A DNA stretch of 64,000 nt from Actinokineospora alba. GTDB taxonomy: Bacteria; Actinomycetota; Actinomycetes; Mycobacteriales; Pseudonocardiaceae. The stretch covers positions 310,001 through 374,000 of the forward strand of contig NZ_SNXU01000001.1 of assembly GCF_004362515.1 (NCBI RefSeq). The letters are read 5' to 3'. The notes beneath the pieces are model-generated. The model saw nothing but the letters and a program-made list of their open reading frames with translations. It was not told where the DNA came from and searched no databases. The position numbers and the translations under genes were made by a program. Positions 25,227-35,123 of the stretch are shown piece after piece (the stretch's first letter is position 1; the number at the start of each line of letters is the position of its first letter).

Positions 25227-28200
25227 GTGCGGTTGGAGTTCGTCGGCGATGGGTCCGCCAAGTTCTGGGAGGGCGAGCTCAATGGCTGTGCGGTGACGGT
25301 CCGCTGGGGCCGCATCGGCACCGCCGGGCAGTCGCAGGTCAAGGAGTTCGCGACAACCGATGCCGCTCAGGCGCACTTGGACAAGGTTGCCGCCGACAAG
25401 GTGCGCAAGGGGTACCAGGAAGCGGGCGCCGAGCTCGCGCCGGTCGTCGCGGCCGTTCCCGTGGCGCCGGCCGAGCCCGCCGCGATTCGCGACGAGAACA
25501 CGTTCGTCCCGCCCTCGGCGTTGGGCCGTGGGGTGCACCTGCGCCGAGGCGATGGCCGGGGTGCGCGCGCGCTCGTCCGCGGCGCCTCCGAGACGATCCG
25601 CGAGTTGCTCAAGGAGCAGCAATCGCATGTCTCGTTCATGCTGCGGCACCTGGGCGAAGACGCGACAGCGGCGTACCCGGTCTACGTCGACGGTGCACCG
25701 GACCCCTTGGGCGGGGGCGCGGTGCTGGTTTCGCTGGCCGCCTGTCGGCGCTACCTCGACGAAACGAAGGTCCCGCTGGTAGCGGACGCATGGCTGGCGG
25801 AGCACGGCGTCGTCTTCGCCACCTCCGCCCTGATGGAGGCCGCGGGGCTCCAAGGGGACCACAACGCCATGGGATGGCCGCACGGGTGCATCGAGGCAGC
25901 GGGCCGGGTCCGGGCCGCGCTGGCGACGGCGACCGACGAGGAGTACACCGCCGCCGTCTCCCTGCTGGCCGGGAAGCACCAGCACTGGCAGCCGATCGTC
26001 GCCGCCTTCATCGCGCCCACCGAGACCGCGTTGGTCGAGGCGGTCCTGAGGGACGCTCCGAAGTGGGATGCGCGACGCCTCGGATGGCAGCCGCTGATGG
26101 TCAGCGCGATCAGCACCCGCGAGCAATTCGACAGCCTGCTGCCGTTGCACAGCTGGCACATCAGCAGGTCACCGAAGACGCTGGCCACGTTGGTCGAGAC
26201 ACTCCGCGGCGACGTCGTCGCGGAAGTGGTCGAGTGGTCACGCGAAGCGCCCTCGGAGGAGCGGCGCAAGTACCTCGCGCAGCTCGCCGAGATCCCGACC
26301 GACGAGGCGTTCGGCGCCCTGCTCGGCCAAGTAGGCGAGAAATACGTCGCACCGGTCCTGATGGCGGCGATGAAGCGCTACCCGCTGCGCGCCCTGCGCA
26401 TGCTGGCGGCGGAGGCGAGCCCGGCCGCGGCGGCGCTGCTGCGCGGGCACCTGCTCGCGCATCCACACCTGGTCGACCAGGTCGTGGAGCTGCCCGACGG
26501 GGCTCGCCAGTCCGCTGAGGCGATGCTGGAGGGCACCAAGCGGCTGCCCGACGCGACCGATCTGCCTTCCCTGCTGGTCACGCCGCCGTGGACGACCAAG
26601 CGTGTCGTGGTGAAACCGCTGGTCGTGGCCGGTCTGAGCGTGCCGGACGAGCTGCGCGACACCGTGTTCGACTGGCTGCCCGGCGAGCGGGAGTCGTGGA
26701 CCGAGACGCCACTGGAGTACACCCCGTTTCATGACCTGACGGGCTGGGAGTCCGTCATCCACAAGTACAAGTCGGGCACGCTGCACGTCTCGGAGCAGTA
26801 CCTCTTCGCCCAAGGGCCGCCGGAACTCACGGCGCCGCTGTTGCGTGACTGGCAGCCGGGCTGGCTGTACGGCCTGGACGAGTGGGGCAGGCGGATCGCC
26901 GCGGGCTACGGGCGCGACGGTGTGGAGTTCTTGCTGCGCAACACTTCCGGCAACCCGGCCGCCGTGGCTCGGCTGCTCGTGCCCGCCCGCGATCCCGCTG
27001 TCGCGGCGGCGATGGCGCAGTGGCTGGTGACGGCGAAGTCGGTCCGACCGGCCGCGCGGGCGTGGTTCGCCCGACACGGGCCGCGGGCGGTGCCGCTGCT
27101 GGTCCCCGACGCCGTCGGGGTGCCGGCCGGGCGCCGCGGCTACGCGGAGGCAGCGCTGCGGCTGATCGCGGGCTCCGCCGGGGTCGACGCCGTCGTGGAG
27201 GCCGCGGCCGTCTTCGGCGCTGAGGCCGTCGCCGCGGTGCGCGCCGTGCTCGCGGTCGACCCGCTGACCGTGCTGCCCGCACGCCTCCCGGTGATCGGCG
27301 ACTGGGCTGATCCGCTGCTGCTGCCGCAGATCCGCTCGCGCGCAGGCGACACCGGTCTGCCGATCGCGGCGACCCGGCACGTGCTGACGATTCTCAGCCT
27401 GGGCAAGGCAGGCGAGCCGTACGCGGGAGTCGAGATCCTGCGTGCGTGGGCCGATCCCGCCTCACTCGCCGAGTTCGTGTGGGGCTTGTTCCGGCAGTGG
27501 CAGCAAGTGGAGATGCCGCCGAAGGACGGCTGGGTGATGACCGCGCTCGGCCTGTTCGGCGACGACGACACGGTGCGCTCGCTCGCGCCGGTCATCCGGA
27601 TCTGGCCGGGCGAGGGCCGACACCAGCTCGCGGTCACCGGCCTCGATGTCCTGGCCGAGATCGGCACAGACGTGGCGCTGATGCACCTCAACGGCATCGC
27701 GAACAAGGTGAAGTTCAAGGGACTCAAGACCAAGGCCCAGGAGAAGATCTCCGAGGTCGCGGCGAACCTCGGACTCAGCGCCGATGAACTCGCCGACCGG
27801 CTCGTCCCGGACTTCGGGCTCGACGCCGAGGGCGCGCTGGTCATCGACTACGGCCCGCGGCGGTTCACGGTGGGCTTCGACGAGCACCTCAAGCCGTTCG
27901 TCCGCGACGCGGACGGCAAGCAGCGCAAGGACTTGCCGAAGCCGGGGGCCAAGGACGACCCGGACATCGCCGACGCCGCCCACAAGCGGTTCGCGGCGCT
28001 GAAGAAGGACGTGCGCACGGTCGCCGCGGACCAGATCATCCGGCTGGAGAAGGCGATGACCGCCCGCCGTCGGTGGACGGGCGCGCAGTTCCACGAGCTG
28101 TTCGTCGCGCATCCCCTGCTGTGGCACGTGTCCCGCAGACTCGTCTGGGGTGTCTACGAAGACGGTGCGCTGGTCGGCGGTTTCCGGCTCGCCGAGGACC

Positions 28201-28712
28201 GCACCCTCGCCGACGTCGAGGACGACACCATCAGCCTCGCGGACGACGCCGTGGTCGGGATCGCCCACCCGGTCGACCTCGGCTCGGCCGCGACCGCGTG
28301 GTCGGAGGTCTTCGCCGATTACGAGATCCTGCAGCCGTTCGCCCAGCTCGGCAGGCCGGTGTACTCGGCCGACGTGCCGCTGGAGAAGTTCGTAGGAGTC
28401 ACGGTCACCACCGGCAAGGTCCTGGGCCTGATCCGCCGCGGCTGGGAACGTGGCGAACCGCAGGACGCGGGCGTCGAGGTCTGGATCAGCAAACCGTTGC
28501 CGGACAACCAGACCGCGGTGATCAACCTTGATCCCGGCATCGCCGTCGGGGCGCTCGACGTCTTCCCGGAACAGAAACTGGAATCGGTCTGGCTCAATCC
28601 GGGCCGCGGCGGCGACTGGTCCCGCAACGGCCGGGTGCTGCCGCTGGAGGACCTCGACCCGATCACCGTCTCCGAACTGATCGCCGACCTGATGGAGCTG
28701 ACGGAGCTGTGA
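25227..28712 (+). CDS. WGR domain-DUF4132 protein (first gene of six-gene cluster)
   Basis: 1161 residues from GTG 25227, chosen because it places the WGR domain at the very N-terminus (VTVRWGRIG with W27-G28-R29) behind a GAGGGGGC. WGR domains bind nucleic acids or DNA ends in PARPs. The middle is a long alpha-helical, HEAT-like stretch, and the C-terminal region from about residue 905 carries the DUF4132 signature (PGAKDDPD, then HPLLWHVSRRLVWGVYEDG). Size and layout match E. coli YehI. It overlaps the next gene by GTGA. Function unknown; the old MolR name of the E. coli relative is not supported by anything seen here. Confidence 0.88.
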   Translation: MRLEFVGDGSAKFWEGELNGCAVTVRWGRIGTAGQSQVKEFATTDAAQAHLDKVAADKVRKGYQEAGAELAPVVAAVPVAPAEPAAIRDENTFVPPSALGRGVHLRRGDGRGARALVRGASETIRELLKEQQSHVSFMLRHLGEDATAAYPVYVDGAPDPLGGGAVLVSLAACRRYLDETKVPLVADAWLAEHGVVFATSALMEAAGLQGDHNAMGWPHGCIEAAGRVRAALATATDEEYTAAVSLLAGKHQHWQPIVAAFIAPTETALVEAVLRDAPKWDARRLGWQPLMVSAISTREQFDSLLPLHSWHISRSPKTLATLVETLRGDVVAEVVEWSREAPSEERRKYLAQLAEIPTDEAFGALLGQVGEKYVAPVLMAAMKRYPLRALRMLAAEASPAAAALLRGHLLAHPHLVDQVVELPDGARQSAEAMLEGTKRLPDATDLPSLLVTPPWTTKRVVVKPLVVAGLSVPDELRDTVFDWLPGERESWTETPLEYTPFHDLTGWESVIHKYKSGTLHVSEQYLFAQGPPELTAPLLRDWQPGWLYGLDEWGRRIAAGYGRDGVEFLLRNTSGNPAAVARLLVPARDPAVAAAMAQWLVTAKSVRPAARAWFARHGPRAVPLLVPDAVGVPAGRRGYAEAALRLIAGSAGVDAVVEAAAVFGAEAVAAVRAVLAVDPLTVLPARLPVIGDWADPLLLPQIRSRAGDTGLPIAATRHVLTILSLGKAGEPYAGVEILRAWADPASLAEFVWGLFRQWQQVEMPPKDGWVMTALGLFGDDDTVRSLAPVIRIWPGEGRHQLAVTGLDVLAEIGTDVALMHLNGIANKVKFKGLKTKAQEKISEVAANLGLSADELADRLVPDFGLDAEGALVIDYGPRRFTVGFDEHLKPFVRDADGKQRKDLPKPGAKDDPDIADAAHKRFAALKKDVRTVAADQIIRLEKAMTARRRWTGAQFHELFVAHPLLWHVSRRLVWGVYEDGALVGGFRLAEDRTLADVEDDTISLADDAVVGIAHPVDLGSAATAWSEVFADYEILQPFAQLGRPVYSADVPLEKFVGVTVTTGKVLGLIRRGWERGEPQDAGVEVWISKPLPDNQTAVINLDPGIAVGALDVFPEQKLESVWLNPGRGGDWSRNGRVLPLEDLDPITVSELIADLMELTEL

Positions 28713-31700
28713 CCGAGGATGTCTTCGTCCCGCCGTCCACGCTCGGCCGGGCCGTGTACCCGAGACGCGATAGGCCCCACCCGCCGCGCCCGCTCGTGGC
28801 GGACGCCGTCGACCAGGCGCGCCGGATCCTCGACCGGGCACGACCTTCGCTCGACTTCTCGTCGCTGGGCCAGGAGACCGAGCGGGCCGCCGCGTCTTAC
28901 CTCGACGGCGAGGCGACCCCGTTCGGCGCGGCCGCGACCATCGCCTGGCTGCCGCGCGGGAACGACGACGAATACGCGGTCTTCGCCGACGCGTGGATCG
29001 CGCAGCGCGGCATCGACTTCGCCGTGTCGGCGACCGTCGAACTCGCCGACCGCGGTTACTGGCAGCCGAGCCACTACAAGATCGCGGGCCGGGTCCGCGC
29101 GGCCTTGGCCACCGCCGATGCCGACACCTACGCCGCTGTGGCGGCCAGGCTGACTCAGCCCTTGTCCGGAGCGAAACAGGTCCTCGCCGCGTTCCTGCTG
29201 CCGACCGAGACCGCACTGGTCGACGCCGCGTGCGCGGCGGGTTTCCAGGCCCACTGCGGCGACCGGTGGAGCCTGCTCTACGCCGCGGTCAGCACGCTCG
29301 ACCAGGTGCGCCTGCTGGGCGTACCGGACCACTGGACGGTGCGGCAGCCCGCGATCCTGACGACCCTGGTGGAGACCCTCGGACCGGATCTCACACCCGT
29401 GTTCGCCGCGTGGATCGACTCCGAGTGGGCACCGCCGACGGACCTGGTGCGCCGGGTCAGCGGCTTCCTCGCCGAGTTCCCCACGGATGAGGCATTCGGC
29501 GTGCTGCTCGACCGCGCGGGCAGCCGACACGCTCGGCCCGCGCTGCTCGAGGCGATGCGCCGCTACCCGTCCCGGGCGTTGCGTCTGTTGGCCGATCGCG
29601 ACACGCACGCGGGCCTGCTGCGAACGCATCTGCTGGGCACACCCGACCTGGCCGACCACATCGCCGCGCTGCCCGCCGCCGCCCGGGCCCGCGCCGAAGC
29701 GGCCTCGGTCCACCCCACCCAGCTTCCCGACGCACCCGCGGACGCGCTGCCCGCGTTGTTCACCACACCGCCTTGGACCCGCAAACCCGCCAAGCGCGCC
29801 GCGATCAAGGGTCTCCCGGTGCCTGAGCCGACCCTGGCATGGCTGCCCGGCGAGCAGGCGACGTGGTCCAAGCGACGCGACGGTCACCGGTTCTTCGCCG
29901 AGGTCGGCGACTGGGCGGCCAAAGTCCAGGACTTCCGCGACGGCCGAATCCCGAACGGCTACCGGCCCGACCTGTTCCTCGAAGGTCCGATCGAGGTCCT
30001 CACACCGCTGCTCGCCGAGTGGGATGGCAAGACCTACAGCCACATCAGCCAGTGGGGTCGCCCGCTGCTGGCCAAGTACGGCGTGGACGGTCTCCGGTTC
30101 CTGACGGGGTTCGCCGCACGGCAACCGCTGCCGGACAACGTGCGCGTGCTGCTGCCCGCGTTGAGCGCGGAGACCGCGGTGCTCATGGGGAAGCTGTCGG
30201 TCCGGCGGACCACCCGGGCGGACGCCCTGGCCTGGTTCGACCGGCATGGCGCGGCGGCGGCGCCGTACCTCATCCCGACCGCGCTGGTGTCAGGCGCCGA
30301 CCGCAAGCACGCCGAAGCGGGTCTGCGGCTGATCGCCGACACCGAAGCCGTCCTCACCGCCGCCAAGAAGCACGGCGACAAGGTGGTCGCGGCGGTCCAC
30401 GCGATCCTGGACACCGACCCGCTCGACTTGGTGCCCGCCAAGCCGCCGACCATCGGCGACTGGGCCGATCCCGCTGTGCTGCCGCGGATCACGCTCGCCG
30501 ACCAGGCCCACGGGCTGTCCCACGACTCGACCAAGACCGTGCTGACCGTGCTGTCGCTGTGCGTCCCCGGCGAGCCGTACGCGGGCGCCGACCTCGTGCG
30601 TCAGGTGTGCGACCCGGATTCGCTGGCGGCGTTCGTCTCCGCGCTGTTCCACCGGTGGGAGGAAGTGGGAGCGCCTGCGAAGGACAGCTGGGCGATGAAC
30701 GCGCTCGGTGTGTTCGGCAACGACGCCACCGCCGACAACATCACCCGGCTCATCCTCGAGTGGCCGAACACCGGGCTGCACCAGCGCGCGGCCGCCGGTC
30801 TCGACGTGCTCGTCGAACTCGGCACCGACACAGCGCTGAACCACCTCAAGGCCATCTCGGCGGGCAAGGGCATGGCGGGCCTGCGCCGCCGGGCGAAGGA
30901 CAAGATCGCCGAGGCCGCGAGCCGACGTGGCCTGACCTCGGAGCAGCTGGCCGACCGGCTGGTGCCCGACCTCGGGCTGGACCGTGACGGCACGCTGACC
31001 TTGGACTACGGCCCACGGCGGTTCGTGGTCGGCTTCGACGAGTACCTCAAGCCGGTCGTGTCCGACGCCGAAGGGGTGCGTCGCCGGGACTTGCCGAAGC
31101 CGGGCGCGAAGGACGACCCAGACCTCGCCACCGAGGCACACCAGCGGTTCACCCGGATGAAGAAGGAAGCGCGGGCGGTCGCGAGCACCCAGGTCGCCCG
31201 GCTCGAACTGGCGATGGTGCGGCAGCGCCGCTGGTCGCGGGCGGAGTTCCGCGAGCTCATCGTCGAGCACCCACTGCTGTGGCACATCGGCCGCCGACTC
31301 GTGTGGGGCGCGTACGCCGACGGTGTGGTGATCGGGTCGTTCCGGCCGGCCGAGGACCGCACGTTCGCCGACGTCCACGACGACCCGTACGACCTGCCCG
31401 CCGCCGCACTGGTGGGCGTGGCGCACCAGCTCGATCTCGGGCCGGACGCGAGCGCGTGGGCCGAGGTGTTCGCCGACTACGAGATCCTGCAGCCCTTCAC
31501 CCAACTCGGCAGGCCCACGTTCACCGCGGATCAGTCGACCCCCGCGCGGTTCGAGAACGCCGCGACCACCACCGGCGACCTGCTCGGACTGGTCCGCCGG
31601 GGTTGGGAACGCGCGGGCGCAGGCGACGGCGGCTACGAGACCTTCCTGACCAAATCGCTTCCAGGCGGGCGCGAGTTCACCGTGGACATCGAACCCGGCA

Positions 31701-31840
31701 TCTACCTTGGCGATGTCCAGCCAACCGAGAAGCAGCACCTCATCGGCCTGCGGCTGACCGGTGTCGACTCGTTCGCCGACCTCGACCCGATCACCGCCTC
31801 CGAGCTGATCGCCGACCTCACGGAGCTGACGGCCCGATGA
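28709..31840 (+). CDS. DUF4132 protein, paralogue without WGR
   Basis: 1043 residues, starting with a GTG that overlaps the preceding stop. It is clearly similar to the upstream protein along its length (FVPPSTLGRAV against FVPPSALGRGV; PGAKDDPD near residue 797; HPLLWHIGRRLVWGAYADG) but lacks the WGR domain. The pair probably arose by tandem duplication, perhaps with one member specialised in nucleic-acid recognition. No catalytic motif identified. Confidence 0.87.
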   Translation: MTEDVFVPPSTLGRAVYPRRDRPHPPRPLVADAVDQARRILDRARPSLDFSSLGQETERAAASYLDGEATPFGAAATIAWLPRGNDDEYAVFADAWIAQRGIDFAVSATVELADRGYWQPSHYKIAGRVRAALATADADTYAAVAARLTQPLSGAKQVLAAFLLPTETALVDAACAAGFQAHCGDRWSLLYAAVSTLDQVRLLGVPDHWTVRQPAILTTLVETLGPDLTPVFAAWIDSEWAPPTDLVRRVSGFLAEFPTDEAFGVLLDRAGSRHARPALLEAMRRYPSRALRLLADRDTHAGLLRTHLLGTPDLADHIAALPAAARARAEAASVHPTQLPDAPADALPALFTTPPWTRKPAKRAAIKGLPVPEPTLAWLPGEQATWSKRRDGHRFFAEVGDWAAKVQDFRDGRIPNGYRPDLFLEGPIEVLTPLLAEWDGKTYSHISQWGRPLLAKYGVDGLRFLTGFAARQPLPDNVRVLLPALSAETAVLMGKLSVRRTTRADALAWFDRHGAAAAPYLIPTALVSGADRKHAEAGLRLIADTEAVLTAAKKHGDKVVAAVHAILDTDPLDLVPAKPPTIGDWADPAVLPRITLADQAHGLSHDSTKTVLTVLSLCVPGEPYAGADLVRQVCDPDSLAAFVSALFHRWEEVGAPAKDSWAMNALGVFGNDATADNITRLILEWPNTGLHQRAAAGLDVLVELGTDTALNHLKAISAGKGMAGLRRRAKDKIAEAASRRGLTSEQLADRLVPDLGLDRDGTLTLDYGPRRFVVGFDEYLKPVVSDAEGVRRRDLPKPGAKDDPDLATEAHQRFTRMKKEARAVASTQVARLELAMVRQRRWSRAEFRELIVEHPLLWHIGRRLVWGAYADGVVIGSFRPAEDRTFADVHDDPYDLPAAALVGVAHQLDLGPDASAWAEVFADYEILQPFTQLGRPTFTADQSTPARFENAATTTGDLLGLVRRGWERAGAGDGGYETFLTKSLPGGREFTVDIEPGIYLGDVQPTEKQHLIGLRLTGVDSFADLDPITASELIADLTELTAR

Positions 31841-32907
31841 CCACCGAGAACCTGCAGCGCCCGCCCGCGGAGGTTCGGTTCGCCGACGAGCTGACCCGGC
31901 TGCGCGAGGCCGACACCGGTGACCGCCCGCCCGGCTGGTGGCTGAGCATGGAGGCGGCGCGGCGGTTCATCGTCGGCGACGAGTCCCACGGGATCAGCCG
32001 CAAGTTCGTCGGCGACGTGTCCCTGATCGACCGCGCGCTGATCTCGCTGGCCACCAGCCGCGGCCTGATGCTGGTCGGGGAGCCGGGCACGGCCAAGTCG
32101 CTGCTCTCGGAGCTGATCGCGGCGGCGGTGAGCGGGGTGTCCACGCTGACCATCCAGGGCGGCGCGGCGACCACCGAGGACCAGATCAAGTACTCGTGGA
32201 ACTACGCGATGCTCGTCTCCGAGGGCCCGTCGACGCGGTCGCTGGTCCCGGCGCCGCTGCTGCGCGGCATGGCCGAGGGCAGGCTCGTCCGGTTCGAGGA
32301 GATCACCCGCTGCCCGCTGGAGGTGCAGGACTGCCTGCTCTCGCCGCTGTCGGATCGGGTGCTCGCGGTCCCCGAACTGGAAGGGGCCGATGCGATGGTG
32401 TTCGCCCGTGAGGGCTTCAACATCATCGCCACCGCGAACACCCGCGACCGCGGCGTCAACGAGATGAGCGCGGCCCTCAAGCGGCGCTTCAACTTCGAGA
32501 CAGTGTTCCCGATCGCCGACTTCGCGACCGAGCTCGCCTTGGTCGAGCAGGAGGCGAACGCGCTACTCCAGCGCTCCGGGGTGAAGATCGCCCAGGACCG
32601 CGACGTCTTGGAGGTGCTGGTCTCCGCGTTCCGCGACCTGCGCACCGACAAGTCCGACCGGCTCACGACGGTGATGAGCACCGCCGAAGCCGTGTCGGTC
32701 GCGCACGCCGTGGGCCTGCGCGGCTGGTACCTGCGCGGCGAGCGGGGCTCGGCCGCCGACATCGTCGACTGCCTCGCCGGGACCGCCGCGAAGGACAGCA
32801 CCGACGACCTGGCCAAGCTCCGCCGCTACCTGGAGCAGCGGGCCGCCAAGAAGCCCGGCCCGCACTGGGCCGAGTTGCACGGCGCGCGGCACCGGCTGCC
32901 CGGATGA
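31837..32907 (+). CDS. MoxR-type AAA+ ATPase of the cluster
   Basis: 356 residues from the ATG overlapping the DUF4132 stop (ATGA). Walker A GEPGTAKS at residues 81-88 (Lys87), a Walker B-like LVRFEE at about 150-155 in which Phe-Glu replaces the usual Asp-Glu, sensor 1 FNIIATANTRDRG and an arginine-finger region ALKRRFNFE. MoxR ATPases usually act as remodelling chaperones together with a VWA protein, which is encoded two genes downstream. It resembles E. coli YehL in size and context. Confidence 0.9.
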   Translation: MTTENLQRPPAEVRFADELTRLREADTGDRPPGWWLSMEAARRFIVGDESHGISRKFVGDVSLIDRALISLATSRGLMLVGEPGTAKSLLSELIAAAVSGVSTLTIQGGAATTEDQIKYSWNYAMLVSEGPSTRSLVPAPLLRGMAEGRLVRFEEITRCPLEVQDCLLSPLSDRVLAVPELEGADAMVFAREGFNIIATANTRDRGVNEMSAALKRRFNFETVFPIADFATELALVEQEANALLQRSGVKIAQDRDVLEVLVSAFRDLRTDKSDRLTTVMSTAEAVSVAHAVGLRGWYLRGERGSAADIVDCLAGTAAKDSTDDLAKLRRYLEQRAAKKPGPHWAELHGARHRLPG

Positions 32908-35123
32908 CCGTCACGTTCCTCGGCGTCCGCCACCACAGCCCCGCCTGTGCGCGGCTCGTGGCGGAGACGATCGCGCGTGTGCGACCCGCGCACGTGCTCA
33001 TCGAGGGACCGGCCGACTTCAACGACCGCATCGAAGAACTGCTGCTCGGGCACACCCTGCCGCTCGCGATCTTCAGCTACCAGCGCGGCGAAGCGGGGTC
33101 ACGGATGTCGTGGACGCCGTTCTGCGACTACTCACCGGAATGGGTCGCCCTCACCGAGGGCCGGGCGGCGGGCGCACGCGTGCGGTTCATCGACCTGCCC
33201 GCGTGGCATGACGCGTTCGCCGACCGGGGCAACCGGTACGCCGACGCCGAACTCCGCTACGCCGAGGCAACGGACCGGCTGTGCCGGGAGTTCGCCGTCG
33301 ACAACGTCGACACCCTGTGGGACCACATGGTCGAGGCCGCGCCCGCGGCGGGTCTGGCCGAGCGGCTGGCCGCGTACTTCGACCTGGTGCGCGGGGACTC
33401 GGTGGCGCCCGACGAGGTCGAGCGCGAGCGGTACATGGCGCAGTGGGTGCGCGCCGCGCGCGAAGACGGTGGCCCGGTAGTGGTGGTCACGGGCGGTTTC
33501 CACCGGCGGGCACTGATCACCTTGGCCGAGACCGGCGACACCTCGTGGCCGACCGTGCCCGAATCCCCTGGCGGAGTCGGGGGCAGCTATCTGGTGCCCT
33601 ACAGCCACCAGCGGCTCGACGCCTTCGAGGGTTACCAGTCGGGGATGCCGTCGCCTGGCTACTACCAGCGGCTGTGGGAGGTCGGCGCCGAACGGGCGGC
33701 GACCGACCTGATCGAGTCGGTCGTGACCCGGCTGCGCGGACGCAGGCAACCGGTGTCCACCGCCGACCTGATCGCCGCGCGCACCCTGTCGGCCGGGCTG
33801 GCTCGGATGCGCGGGCATCGCCACCCCACGCGCACCGACGTGCTCGACGGGCTGGTCAGCGCGCTCGTCGCGGACGGGCTCGACCAACGCCTGCCGTGGA
33901 CGACGCGCGGCCCGCTGCTGCCCGGCGCGCATCCGGCCGTGGTCGAGATGGTCGCCGCGGCCACCGGTGACGGCGCGGGCCGCCTGCATCCGGACACACC
34001 CGCGCCCCCGCTGCTCAACGCCGTGGCGCGCGACCTCGCCGACCTTGGCCTCGACGGCGATGGCCTGGTGCGGCTCGATCTCACCGACCCGGACGGGCTT
34101 CGCCGGAGCAGGCTGCTGCACCGGCTGCGGGTGATCGGCGTGCCCGGTTTCCACCGCGATCGCGGTCCCACCAGCGGCGCCGACCCGCTGGCACGCGAGG
34201 ACTGGACGCTGAGCGACTCGCCGCACCGGCTCCCCGCGCTGATCGAGGCGGCGGCCAAGGGCGCGACACTCGCGGACGCGGCGACGACGACCTTGGCCGA
34301 GTCCGACACCGACGTCGGCAGTCTCGCGGCCGCGCTGTTCAACGCGGCGCTGTGCGGGCTGCCTGAACTGTCCGAACACCTCGGCGACCGGCTCGCCGAA
34401 GGCGTCGGCGACGCCCGAGACCTCGGCGCGCTCGGCCAAGCCCTGGCCGTGGCACTGGGGCTGTGGCGGCACGACCGGCTCTTCGGCGTGGCGGGCGACG
34501 CGGTGCTGGGCGTGGTGATCAGCGCGGCAGCCGAGCGAGCGCTGTGGCTGGCCGAAGGCATCCACGGCGGTCCGGCGCCCGCCGACCGCGGCCGGATCGC
34601 GGCGGTCGCGGCGCTGCGCGACGCGGTGCGCCATGCCGGTGCCGCGCTGGGCATCGACGCCCGACCCGTGGTCGAAGCGGCCCGCCGGATCGGGCTCGAC
34701 CACTCGGCACCGCCCGACCTGCGCGGCGCGGCGGTCGGTCTGTGCTGGTCGATGGCCGATCCGGTCGACCCGGGGGTGATCCCCGAGGGAGCGTCGGTTC
34801 TGGGCGACTGGCTGGCCGGGTTGTTCGCTCTGGCGCGGGAGGAAGTGCTGCGGGCCGAGGTGCTCCCGGTGCTCGACGACCTGGTCAACGACCTGTCCCA
34901 CCAGGACTTCCTGGTCGCGCTGCCCGCGCTGCGCCAGGCTTTCGAGTTCTTCCCGCCCGCCGAGCGCGAGGCCATCGCGAAGCGGCTGCTGGCCCGACGC
35001 GGGCTCACCGGCTCGGCCCGCGCCCTGCTGCGCACGAAGACCGACCCGCTGCTCCTGGCCAGGGCCGCGGCCCTGGAATCGCACGTCGACGACCTGCTCA
35101 CCCGAGAAGGACTGCTGCGATGA
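32904..35123 (+). CDS. DUF5682 family protein of the cluster
   Basis: 739 residues, ATG overlapping the ATPase stop. The N-terminus MTVTFLGVRHHSPACARL with VLIEGPADF about 30 residues later is reminiscent of TraB/ChaN-like folds, where conserved His and Glu line an active site; this is only a resemblance. The C-terminal half is alpha-helical. Size and position match E. coli YehM. No known activity. Confidence 0.84.
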   Translation: MTVTFLGVRHHSPACARLVAETIARVRPAHVLIEGPADFNDRIEELLLGHTLPLAIFSYQRGEAGSRMSWTPFCDYSPEWVALTEGRAAGARVRFIDLPAWHDAFADRGNRYADAELRYAEATDRLCREFAVDNVDTLWDHMVEAAPAAGLAERLAAYFDLVRGDSVAPDEVERERYMAQWVRAAREDGGPVVVVTGGFHRRALITLAETGDTSWPTVPESPGGVGGSYLVPYSHQRLDAFEGYQSGMPSPGYYQRLWEVGAERAATDLIESVVTRLRGRRQPVSTADLIAARTLSAGLARMRGHRHPTRTDVLDGLVSALVADGLDQRLPWTTRGPLLPGAHPAVVEMVAAATGDGAGRLHPDTPAPPLLNAVARDLADLGLDGDGLVRLDLTDPDGLRRSRLLHRLRVIGVPGFHRDRGPTSGADPLAREDWTLSDSPHRLPALIEAAAKGATLADAATTTLAESDTDVGSLAAALFNAALCGLPELSEHLGDRLAEGVGDARDLGALGQALAVALGLWRHDRLFGVAGDAVLGVVISAAAERALWLAEGIHGGPAPADRGRIAAVAALRDAVRHAGAALGIDARPVVEAARRIGLDHSAPPDLRGAAVGLCWSMADPVDPGVIPEGASVLGDWLAGLFALAREEVLRAEVLPVLDDLVNDLSHQDFLVALPALRQAFEFFPPAEREAIAKRLLARRGLTGSARALLRTKTDPLLLARAAALESHVDDLLTREGLLR

